Positions 1 through 7,141 of a stretch of DNA of 64,000 nt are shown here, one piece after another; the first letter of the stretch is position 1, and each line of letters opens with the position of its first letter. The stretch spans positions 444,668-508,667 of the forward strand of contig NZ_JAEMTA010000001.1 in the NCBI RefSeq assembly GCF_016462545.1, read 5' to 3'. The position numbers were made by a program, and so were the translations under genes. This stretch comes from Mycolicibacterium sp. (GTDB lineage Bacteria > Actinomycetota > Actinomycetes > Mycobacteriales > Mycobacteriaceae). A model generated the notes under the pieces. It saw only the letters and a list, made by a program, of their open reading frames with translations. It did not search any database and was not told where the DNA came from.

Positions 1-298
1 GAGTCCCTATGGCGCAACGATTGCGCACGGCTTCCTGACGCTGTCGCTGATCCCGGGCGTGAGCAAGGACAACTATCGCGTCGAGAACGCGAAGATGGGG
101 ATCAACTACGGCTTGAACAAGGTGCGCTTCCTGTCCGCGGTCACGGCGGGCAGCCGCATCCGGGTCCGTTCCCACCTCGCTGATGCCACCCCGGTCGGCG
201 ACGACACGGTCAATCTGACGGTGCGCCACACCGTGGAGATCGAAGGCACCGCGAAACCGGCCGCAGTCGCCGAACTCATTGCTAGGTTCGTCTTCTGA
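1..298 (+). CDS. MaoC-family enoyl-CoA hydratase, 5' end outside window
   Basis: The reading frame is open from base 2 and encodes SPYGATIAHGFLTLS before the first internal GTG at 59, so the start lies upstream of the window. The stretch with IAHGFLTLSLIP followed by INYGLNKVRF and the ending TAKPAAVAELIARF is typical of the last 95 or so residues of single-hotdog MaoC/R-specific hydratases, which hydrate 2-enoyl-CoA. The stop codon overlaps the next start as ATGA (298-300), indicating translational coupling with the thiolase-fold gene. Only the C-terminal part is visible, so the substrate-binding region cannot be judged. Confidence 0.8.
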   Translation, partial: SPYGATIAHGFLTLSLIPGVSKDNYRVENAKMGINYGLNKVRFLSAVTAGSRIRVRSHLADATPVGDDTVNLTVRHTVEIEGTAKPAAVAELIARFVF

Positions 299-1491
299 TG
301 ACCCGCGGACCATTCGATGGAAGAGCCGTACTCACGGGAGCCGGCAAGTCGCAGGTCGGCCGACGGCTTGGTCGGACGGGCCTGGACCTCACGCTAGAGG
401 CGGTGCTGCGCGCGATCGAGGACGCCGGGCTCAGCGTCGACGACGTCGACGGAATCGCCAGCTATCCGGGGCCGGGCGTGCCCGACGCTGGCTTCTCCGG
501 TGCGACCGTCCAGGAGGTCCGCAACGCGCTGGGGTTGCGCTCGCGCTGGTACGTCTCCGCGATGGAGACGGCGGGGCAGATCGGCCCGGCGATCGAGGCG
601 TGCATGGCGGTCAGCCTCGGATTGGCCAACCACGTCGTGGTGTACCGGTCGGTGTGGGAGTCCACCGCGGCGCAGCAGGCCGGCGGCGGTCGCGCCGGCG
701 TGCTCTTCGGGGGCGGCGAGCTGCCGCCGCACCTGGAGTGGACTGCGCCCTTCGGTGCGCTGTCGGCCTCCAACTGGCTGGCCATGCCCGCGCAGCGCTA
801 CATGCATGACTTCGGCCTCACCCGTGAGCATCTCGGTCGTATCGCGATCAACGCGCGCACGAACGCGGGGCTCAATCCCGATGCCGTGTACCGGGATCCG
901 ATGACGATGGAGGACTACCTAAACGCCCGGATGATCTCCGAGCCGCTCTGCCTCTACGACTGCGACGTGCCGTGTGACGGTGCGACCGCGGTGATCGTGT
1001 CACGCCGTGACGCCGCTACCGGACTGCCCCGGCACCCGCTGACCGTCGAGTCCGTGGGACCGGGGATGTTCGAACGCGCCACCTGGGATCAGCGGGCCGA
1101 CATCACCACGATGGCCGCGCACGATTCGGCGGCCACCCTGTGGGAGCACACGACGCTGACCCCGAGTGACGTGGACATGGCCCAGCTGTACGACGGCTTC
1201 TCGTTCCTCACCGTGATGTGGTTGGAGGCGTTGGGCTTCTGCGACCACGGCAAGGTCGGTGAGTTCTTGGGGGATGGTTCCCGCATCGCGTTGGACGGGC
1301 CGCTGCCAATCAACACCAGCGGCGGCCAACTCTCCGGCGGACGGCTGCACGGCATGGGATTCCTGCACGAGGCGTGCGTCCAAATGTGGGGTGAGGGCGG
1401 CGATCGCCAAGCGCCCAAGACTCCCGAGGTGGTGGCCGTCGGCGTGGGAGGTGGTCCGGTGGCGGGCTCGATGCTGCTGAGCAGTCGCTAG
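298..1491 (+). CDS. Thiolase-fold (lipid-transfer/Ltp2-like) protein
   Basis: This 397-residue protein has the fold signatures of the SCP-x/lipid-transfer thiolase family: an N-terminal VLTGAGKSQVG, the DDVDGI motif, LYDGFSF near residue 300 and NTSGGQLSGG near 340. Where a degradative thiolase has its nucleophilic cysteine the sequence reads AMETAGQIG, and the C-terminal GHP motif is RLHGMG, so ordinary thiolysis is unlikely. Members of this family act as retro-aldolases with DUF35 partners, but no DUF35 gene is adjacent here and the second tyrosine seen in the DUF35-paired copies of this window is absent. It overlaps the MaoC gene by four bases and is followed after three bases by an acyl-CoA ligase. 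Confidence 0.8.
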   Translation: MTRGPFDGRAVLTGAGKSQVGRRLGRTGLDLTLEAVLRAIEDAGLSVDDVDGIASYPGPGVPDAGFSGATVQEVRNALGLRSRWYVSAMETAGQIGPAIEACMAVSLGLANHVVVYRSVWESTAAQQAGGGRAGVLFGGGELPPHLEWTAPFGALSASNWLAMPAQRYMHDFGLTREHLGRIAINARTNAGLNPDAVYRDPMTMEDYLNARMISEPLCLYDCDVPCDGATAVIVSRRDAATGLPRHPLTVESVGPGMFERATWDQRADITTMAAHDSAATLWEHTTLTPSDVDMAQLYDGFSFLTVMWLEALGFCDHGKVGEFLGDGSRIALDGPLPINTSGGQLSGGRLHGMGFLHEACVQMWGEGGDRQAPKTPEVVAVGVGGGPVAGSMLLSSR

Positions 1492-1494
1492 CCC

Positions 1495-3039
1495 ATGACC
1501 GGCGCCGTCGCGGGTGACCTGACCCTTGGCGACGTCGTCACCGACAATGCGGTGCGCTTCGGTGACGTGATCGCCTATCGACACGGCGCCCGCACGCTCA
1601 CACACGCCCAACTCAAGGCCCGGGCGGTTCGATTGGTGTCGGCGATGGCCCAGCTGGGCGTGCGACCTCAAGATCGCATTGCGGTGTTGAGCCGCAACGG
1701 CATCGAGTTCGGCGAGGTGATCGCGGCCACGCAGCTGAGCGGGATCATCCTGGTGACGGTCAACTTTCGGCTGTCACCCCGCGAGATCGCCGACGTGCTG
1801 ATGCGCACCTCGCCATCCGTCGTGTTCGTCGCCGACGAGTTCGTCGACGTGGTGTCGCAGTTGGCATTGCCAGCGACGGTGGTGGTCATTGGCGGGGTGG
1901 CTCCGCCGGAAACCCTCGGGTACGAATACTTCGTGGCGAGTGGCCGCTCCGGGGAGCTCGAGTTCGTGGCCCAACCCGGGGACGTCGCCTGCTTGCTGTT
2001 CACCAGCGGCACCACCGGGGCGGCGAAGTGCTGCGTCATCGGCCAGCGCGAGCTGCGCCGTATCGCCTACACCATGAACAGCGAAATGCATTGCGGCAGT
2101 GCAGATCGCGGCCTCATCTGCATGCCCATGTTCCACGTCGGAGCGCTCGCCATCGTGGGCGGTCTGCACGCCAGGGGCGGAACGGTCGTGCTGCAGCAGC
2201 AGTTCGATGCCGCCGATGCGGTGCGACTGATCGCCGACGAGCGGATCACGGTGCTGCATTTGGCACCGGTCATGGTCAAGGCACTGCTCGACGTCGCGGG
2301 GGATGGCGCGGAGATGGCATCAGTTCGGACGGTTGTCTATTCGGCGGCGCCGATGACCGCATCCGTCCTTCGGCGTGCGCTGTCGGTACTCCCGGACACC
2401 GGTTTCCTCAACCTGTACGGCCAGACGGAAGTCATCGTCTCGGGGCTGCCCCGCGAACTGCACGCACTCGACGGACCGGATGCCGAGGAACGCTTGCGCT
2501 CAGTGGGTTTTCCCTTCCCCGGCACGCAGGTTCGCATCGTCGACGAAGACGGACGAGACGTGCTCGAGGGTGGGGCGGGGGAAATCGTCGTGCGGTCGGA
2601 CTCGATGTTCCGCGGCTATCTCGACGACGCGGCGGCCACCGAGGCGACGCTGCGCGACGGGTGGTGTCACACCGGTGACGTTGGTCTAATGGACGCACGC
2701 GGTCTGCTGTATCTGGTGGACCGCAAGAAGGACGTGATCATCAGTGGCGGGGAGAACGTCTACTCGCCCGAGGTCGAGGACGTCGTCTGCGCGGCCGACG
2801 GGGTGGCTGCGTGTGCGGTGGTCGGGGTGCCCGATGAGAGATGGGGCGAGGCCGTGTGTGCGGTCGTCGTGCCTGCGGGCGGTGCGGCGCCGACGTTGGA
2901 GGCGATTCAGGACGTGGTGCGCGGCAGCCTGGCCCGCTACAAGGTGCCACGGCGGTTGGTGCTGATGACCGATCTGCCCGTGCTGGCCAGCGGCAAAGTG
3001 GACAAGAAGCGATTGCGCGACGAGCTGTCCGGAGGCTGA
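1495..3039 (+). CDS. AMP-dependent acyl-CoA synthetase/ligase (FadD-type)
   Basis: At 514 residues this is a normal-length member of the ANL superfamily, which activates a carboxylate as acyl-AMP and transfers it to CoA. The phosphate loop TSGTTGAAK lies near residue 170, YGQTE near 307, the hinge motif DRKKDVIISGGENVYSPEVE near 405-425, and the C-terminal catalytic lysine in SGKVDKKRL near 500. It is the last gene of the MaoC-thiolase-ligase operon, three bases after the preceding stop. The substrate cannot be deduced. Its P-loop continuation AAKCCVI, with two cysteines, is unusual for the family. Confidence 0.88.
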   Translation: MTGAVAGDLTLGDVVTDNAVRFGDVIAYRHGARTLTHAQLKARAVRLVSAMAQLGVRPQDRIAVLSRNGIEFGEVIAATQLSGIILVTVNFRLSPREIADVLMRTSPSVVFVADEFVDVVSQLALPATVVVIGGVAPPETLGYEYFVASGRSGELEFVAQPGDVACLLFTSGTTGAAKCCVIGQRELRRIAYTMNSEMHCGSADRGLICMPMFHVGALAIVGGLHARGGTVVLQQQFDAADAVRLIADERITVLHLAPVMVKALLDVAGDGAEMASVRTVVYSAAPMTASVLRRALSVLPDTGFLNLYGQTEVIVSGLPRELHALDGPDAEERLRSVGFPFPGTQVRIVDEDGRDVLEGGAGEIVVRSDSMFRGYLDDAAATEATLRDGWCHTGDVGLMDARGLLYLVDRKKDVIISGGENVYSPEVEDVVCAADGVAACAVVGVPDERWGEAVCAVVVPAGGAAPTLEAIQDVVRGSLARYKVPRRLVLMTDLPVLASGKVDKKRLRDELSGG

Positions 3040-3186
3040 GGACTCTCCTCACGCTCCGCGCCGAGTGAGATATGCGTTCGCTATGAAGGTCTTTCGACGC
3101 CGTGGCATCCGGAAGATGCCCGGGTAGATCTGGAGTGACGACGTCCGCAGTTCGCGGATTCCACACCACAGAAGGGTCTTTGGAAC

Positions 3187-3486
3187 GTGAAGAAGTTCAA
3201 CATCGCCGGTTTCGCACTCGGCGGCGTGGCGGCTGCCATCCTCGCCGCGCCGTCCGCTGCCGCCGTCGCACCGACGGGAGGATCGGCCGACGAAACGGTC
3301 GACTGGCTCCGGGGCGAGGGCTACCACGTGCAACTGAATGGCAAGCCGAACGGTTCGCTGTCCGGATGTGTTGCCACCGGAGTTCACGGGATGCGGGACT
3401 CCAACGTCGACTCCGAGGGACGAATCATCGACTCGGGCCAGCACACCACCGTCCACGTCGATCTGTCCTGCAACAACACGGTGTGA
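3187..3486 (+). CDS. Small secreted protein of unknown function
   Basis: This 99-residue protein starts at GTG after an AGAAGGG ribosome-binding site. Residues 1-26 form a Sec-type signal peptide: KK, then a hydrophobic run FALGGVAAAILAAP, then a small-residue cleavage region around SAAA. The mature part of about 70 residues has two cysteines (SGCVAT and LSCNNTV) that could form one disulfide. Short exported proteins of this general shape, with a TVxWLxxEGYxVQLN-like stretch, are common in mycobacteria and uncharacterised. It sits alone behind its own 147-base upstream region and ahead of a strong hairpin, so it is probably monocistronic. Confidence 0.7.
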   Translation: MKKFNIAGFALGGVAAAILAAPSAAAVAPTGGSADETVDWLRGEGYHVQLNGKPNGSLSGCVATGVHGMRDSNVDSEGRIIDSGQHTTVHVDLSCNNTV

Positions 3487-3597
3487 GGGCAGGGCGTTGC
3501 GTCGGGACCAACCGATCTCGCCGTGACGGGTCACCGAAGGAAATGGGCGAAGCACCCATCGAAGGCGCTGATCGCCCAATGAACCATCTGGCCCGAG

Positions 3598-3620
3598 GCC
3601 CTCCCCGAAACGGGGAGGGC
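3598..3620. terminator. Bidirectional hairpin terminator between convergent genes
   Basis: A perfect 10-bp GC-rich stem (3598-3607 with 3611-3620) closes on a three-base AAA loop. It lies between the 3' end of the secreted-protein gene (+) and the 3' end of the tandem TetR gene (-). There is no long T-tract, as is usual in mycobacteria. Confidence 0.75.
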
Positions 3621-3638
3621 TTCAGTCCTGCACTGGCG

Positions 3639-4958
3639 TCATCGCAGCCGGGCGAACGATCGGCGCAACAGAGTGACCATGAGTTCGGCCGCGCGTTCGT
3701 CGTTGGCGGCCTCGTCCCGGGAGGTCGGCTCGGTCATCCGGCCCAGCACGGCCAGGAAGACCGCGCTCGCCACCCGAACGTCCAGCTGCGCAGGGAGATT
3801 GGCGGTGCACAGCATGGTGAGCACCGCCTGGTGAATCGCGCCGATGCCGTGGCCGACCGAGGCGTCCGAGAGTTGCTCGGCCACGGTGCCGTCCAGCCAG
3901 GCCCGGATGACTCCGCGGTAGGTGCGGTGAAACGTCACGTAGCCGAGCATCCACGGCGTCAGCGACGCCGCGTCCATTGCCGGTAGCGCGGCGGCCCGAA
4001 TCTCGATCTCGGCTACCGCCAGGTGGGTCAGTTCGGCCAGGATCTCGACCTTGGTGCTGAAGTATCGGTACAGGGTGGCCCGGCTGAGCTGAGCTGCCGC
4101 TGCGATCTGCTCCATGCCCACGCCGTGGTAGCCGTGTTCGGCGAACAGCGACGAACTAGCCGACAGCACGTCGAGCGCGATCGGTGACAGGGTGGTCGCG
4201 GGCGTGGCCTCCGGTGGTGCACCGCCCGGTAGGGCGCCGGGCGATCCTTCGCTGGGTCGCGACGTGATCGCGTTCAGAGCGTCGTCGGGGGTGTCGGGGA
4301 ACAGCATGAGTTGCAGCGCCACGGTCAGAGACGACGTGACGACGTCGCGATCGGGCAGGGGGAACATCGACCGGTATCGGTAGAGGTGCACCATGTGGGG
4401 AATCCGCACGAGCGCCGCGGAAGCGCTGTCGGGATCGAGGCCGTCCACCCCCGCCGTCCGTACCCGGGCGGTCACCTTCTCGGCGAAGGTCTCGGCGACC
4501 GCGTGGGTGTCCCCGACCGAGAGTTCGGTGCCGATGCCGGGGTATTCCGCGAAGGCCGCCGCATGGACGTCGTACACGTCCGCCCATTCTGCGAGCCAGC
4601 GGTGCAGCGCTGCCACCCCGTCGGAGGTCGGACCCAACGCCCCGAGGCTATCGCCATGATCGAGGACGGCCCGTTCGGCGGCGGTGCTGAGTTCGCGAAA
4701 GATCTCTTCCTTGCCCGCGAAGTACTGGTAGACGGTGGCGCGGGAGGACTTCGCCGCCTTGGCGATGGCATCCAGTGACGTGCCGTGGAAACCGTTGGCG
4801 AGGAACACGTCCGCTGCGCAGGCAAGGATCCGGTCCCTGGTGTGCAGACCGCGGCGCCCGACGTCGCCGTTGGCGGCGGGTGCGTAGCCAGCGCGGCGCT
4901 TCTTGTCCGGGGGTGACGTCACCCGAGAAGTATCCGGGGGCGCCGGGGCGGCGCGCAT
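3639..4958 (-). CDS. Regulator with two tandem TetR-type domains
   Basis: At 439 residues this is twice the length of a normal TetR repressor. A first helix-turn-helix spans residues 41-88 (DRILACAADVF through SSRATVYQYFAGKEEIF) and a second spans 261-308 (ALDVLSASSSLF through LSRATLYRYFSTKVEIL). Each is followed by its own helical ligand-binding-like region, joined by a Pro/Gly/Ala-rich linker at about 233-257. One chain could therefore bind DNA as an internal pseudo-dimer. The start overlaps the stop of the upstream small gene (TGATG). The pair is divergent from the amidohydrolase gene, a likely target. Confidence 0.87.
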   Translation of the reverse strand: MRAAPAPPDTSRVTSPPDKKRRAGYAPAANGDVGRRGLHTRDRILACAADVFLANGFHGTSLDAIAKAAKSSRATVYQYFAGKEEIFRELSTAAERAVLDHGDSLGALGPTSDGVAALHRWLAEWADVYDVHAAAFAEYPGIGTELSVGDTHAVAETFAEKVTARVRTAGVDGLDPDSASAALVRIPHMVHLYRYRSMFPLPDRDVVTSSLTVALQLMLFPDTPDDALNAITSRPSEGSPGALPGGAPPEATPATTLSPIALDVLSASSSLFAEHGYHGVGMEQIAAAAQLSRATLYRYFSTKVEILAELTHLAVAEIEIRAAALPAMDAASLTPWMLGYVTFHRTYRGVIRAWLDGTVAEQLSDASVGHGIGAIHQAVLTMLCTANLPAQLDVRVASAVFLAVLGRMTEPTSRDEAANDERAAELMVTLLRRSFARLR

Positions 4959-5269
4959 CAGGCGCTCGGTGGACCGGGCAGATTGCGTCTCGCCTTGCCC
5001 GGATAGCCGAAGAATTTCTCAAAGTTCGCGTCGTTGATGGGCTGGGCGGCATTGCGCGACGATGCCGCGCGAAGTGCCTCGAGGCGCGTGGTTGCCTTGG
5101 CGCGTTCCGTGTCGGAGCCGGACTCCCGCAGTCGCTCGACCTCGGCGACCGCCGCTGCGATCTCGAGGCGCAGTCGCTCGCCCACCTCACCGAAGGTCAG
5201 TAGATCGTGATCGTCTTCGTCCACCTTGTCCCGAGCCGAGTCGCCGGCGGGTGCGTCCGCGGAATTCAT
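4958..5269 (-). CDS. Small helical conserved protein, function unknown
   Basis: This 103-residue protein has no signal peptide or membrane segment. Residues about 28-70 are predicted by eye to be a long charged helix or coiled coil (GERLRLEIAAAVAEVERLRE, then TTRLEALRAAS), followed by a conserved-looking ANFEKFFGYPGKARR near the C terminus. It is the first gene of a two-gene operon with the tandem TetR regulator and overlaps it by one base. Its position next to the amidohydrolase promoter suggests a partner or modulator role, but no function can be assigned. Confidence 0.65.
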   Translation of the reverse strand: MNSADAPAGDSARDKVDEDDHDLLTFGEVGERLRLEIAAAVAEVERLRESGSDTERAKATTRLEALRAASSRNAAQPINDANFEKFFGYPGKARRNLPGPPSA

Positions 5270-5388
5270 TTCGTACCTCTCAACCTATGGACCGGTGTGG
5301 CCTACGTCATATAGTCTGTGAGACGAGACGTCAGAAAACAAGACTCCTCGTCAGAAAGTTGGACGAGCCGCCCACGCAAAGGAGCGTC
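5270..5388. promoter_or_regulatory. Divergent promoter region with CGTCAGAAA direct repeats
   Basis: This 119-base intergenic region separates the small-protein/TetR operon (-) from the amidohydrolase (+). It contains the 9-mer CGTCAGAAA twice as direct repeats at 5329-5337 and 5349-5357, exactly 20 bp apart (about two helical turns), and a TATAGT hexamer near 5310. The rightward gene has a clear ribosome-binding site, AAAGGAG, at 5379-5385. The repeats are candidate binding sites for the adjacent tandem TetR protein. Confidence 0.5.
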
Positions 5389-6588
5389 ATGCCGCTTCAG
5401 GATCACCACCAGATCGTGTCCGTCGACGACCACCTGGTCGAGCACCCGCGGGTGTGGCAGGACCGCCTGCCGCAGAAGTACCTCGACCGGGGCCCGCGAA
5501 TCATCGAACAAGACGGCATGCATCTCTGGAGTTATGACGGCCAGATCTTCCCGACCATCGGGCTCAACGCCGTCGCCGGCAAGCCGCCGGAGGAGTGGGG
5601 GATGGATCCCGTCCGCTACGAGGACATGATCCCCGGCTGCTACGACCCGGTGGCGCGCGTGGCCGACATGGACACCGATGGTGTGCAGTCGGCGTTGTGC
5701 TTCCCGTCGTTCCCCGGGTTCGGCGGCGGCACGTTCCAGCGTGCCGAGGACAAGGAACTGGCGCTGCTGTGCGTCAAGGCGTGGAACGACTTCCATCTCG
5801 ACGAGTGGTGTGCCACCGCGCCCGAGCGCTACATCCCGTTGGCGATTCTGCCGACCTGGGACATCGACGCCAGCGTCGCCGAGGCCGAGCGCGTCGCCGC
5901 CAAGGGCGCGCGCACGATCTCCTTCCCCGACAGCCCAGTCCCGTTGGGACTTCCGTCCTTCCACTCCGATCACTGGGACCCGCTGTGGCGCGTGTGCTCG
6001 GATGCCAAGATGCCGATCTCGCTGCACTTCGGTTCAGGCGCCTTCGTACCCGGCTTCTCGTTCTCGTCGATCAAGCCGGTTCCGGGTCAAATGTTCGTCC
6101 CCGACGCGCCGTTCGCGGTCGCGACGGCTCTGTTCTCCACGAACCTGATGTGGACCACGGTCGACCTGCTGTTCTCGGGCAAGCTGCAGCAGTTCCCCGA
6201 TCTTCAGATCTCGCTCGCCGAGGGTGGCATCGGCTGGGTGCCCTACATCCTCGAGCGCACGGACTACGTGTGGGAGCGACACCGCTACTACCAGAAGATC
6301 GACTTCGACACGCGCCCGTCGGATCTGTTCCGCAAGCACTTCTGGGGCTGCTTCATCGACGACGAGCACGGGTTGCAGAACCGCCACGCGATCGGCGTCG
6401 ACCGGATCATGCTCGAAATCGACTTCCCGCATAGCGATTCCAACTGGCCGAACTCGCGCAAGCGGGCCGGCGAGGTGCTTGCCAACGTGCCCGATGACGA
6501 GTGCTCGTTGATCGTCGAGGAGAACGCCCGGCGGATGCTGAACTTCCCCCGGGTAGGCGCAGAGAAGCCGGCATTGGCTTCTGTCTAG
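5389..6588 (+). CDS. Amidohydrolase-2 family metal-dependent hydrolase/decarboxylase
   Basis: The start at 5389 is chosen because AAAGGAG precedes it; the frame is open further upstream but that would overlap the divergent promoter. The 399-residue product has the layout of the mycobacterial amidohydrolase-2 (ACMSD/TIM-barrel) group: SVDDHLVEHP at the N terminus, MDTDGVQSALCFPSFPGFGG, a metal-ligand histidine in SLHFGSG, and ..LEIDFPHSDSNWP near the C terminus. Relatives hydrolyse or decarboxylate cyclic acids, and the true reaction here is unknown. It heads a rightward run with a small membrane protein, a ferredoxin and FadE genes. Two shorter paralogues occur at 47432 and 56458. Confidence 0.83.
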   Translation: MPLQDHHQIVSVDDHLVEHPRVWQDRLPQKYLDRGPRIIEQDGMHLWSYDGQIFPTIGLNAVAGKPPEEWGMDPVRYEDMIPGCYDPVARVADMDTDGVQSALCFPSFPGFGGGTFQRAEDKELALLCVKAWNDFHLDEWCATAPERYIPLAILPTWDIDASVAEAERVAAKGARTISFPDSPVPLGLPSFHSDHWDPLWRVCSDAKMPISLHFGSGAFVPGFSFSSIKPVPGQMFVPDAPFAVATALFSTNLMWTTVDLLFSGKLQQFPDLQISLAEGGIGWVPYILERTDYVWERHRYYQKIDFDTRPSDLFRKHFWGCFIDDEHGLQNRHAIGVDRIMLEIDFPHSDSNWPNSRKRAGEVLANVPDDECSLIVEENARRMLNFPRVGAEKPALASV

Positions 6589-6621
6589 CGGTGTCGGCGG
6601 CGGGTCGGCATTGGGGAAGCG

Positions 6622-6831
6622 ATGAGGGCCGTCATGGTGACGCGGCGGATCGCGCAGGGCATTGCGGTGCTGTGCGCGATCGGCGGCGCGCTACTCGCCG
6701 TCGAAGGGGATTGGGCGGACACGGCACTGGTCGCTCTGCTCGGCGCACTGGCGTTGGTGACGGCTCGCATGATGACGTGGCGATTGCGGCCGGGGCACGA
6801 CTGGTCGATGGCTGGTGGCATAAATAGTTAA
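6622..6831 (+). CDS. Small two-helix membrane protein, hypothetical
   Basis: This 69-residue frame starts 33 bases after the amidohydrolase stop with GGGGAAG upstream of the ATG. Residues about 10-27 (IAQGIAVLCAIGGALLAV) and 33-50 (TALVALLGALALVTARMM) are hydrophobic and could be two transmembrane helices with a short loop; the C terminus is basic (WRLRPGHDW). No family is recognised. The spacing suggests co-transcription with the amidohydrolase. Confidence 0.45.
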   Translation: MRAVMVTRRIAQGIAVLCAIGGALLAVEGDWADTALVALLGALALVTARMMTWRLRPGHDWSMAGGINS

Positions 6832-6839
6832 TCCTTTAG

Positions 6840-7088
<249 letters not shown>

Positions 7089-7120
7089 CTGCTCGCCAGC
7101 AGCCCTTTCTCACGTAGATA

Positions 7121-7136
7121 ACTAGGTGTACTTTGT
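7121..7136. promoter_or_regulatory. ACTAGGT-type operator candidate upstream of fused FadE
   Basis: The sequence ACTAGGTGTACTTTGT matches the perfect palindrome at 11705-11720 in its left arm exactly and its right arm at five of seven bases. It includes TACTTT (7129-7134), which could be a -10 box placing transcription start near the GTG at 7142 (leaderless or nearly so). Confidence 0.4.
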
Positions 7137-7141
7137 AGGGC

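Noticed and set aside
5062..5388. Upstream extension of the amidohydrolase frame to 5062
   Set aside because: It would cover the divergent small-protein gene and promoter; a good ribosome-binding site precedes ATG 5389.
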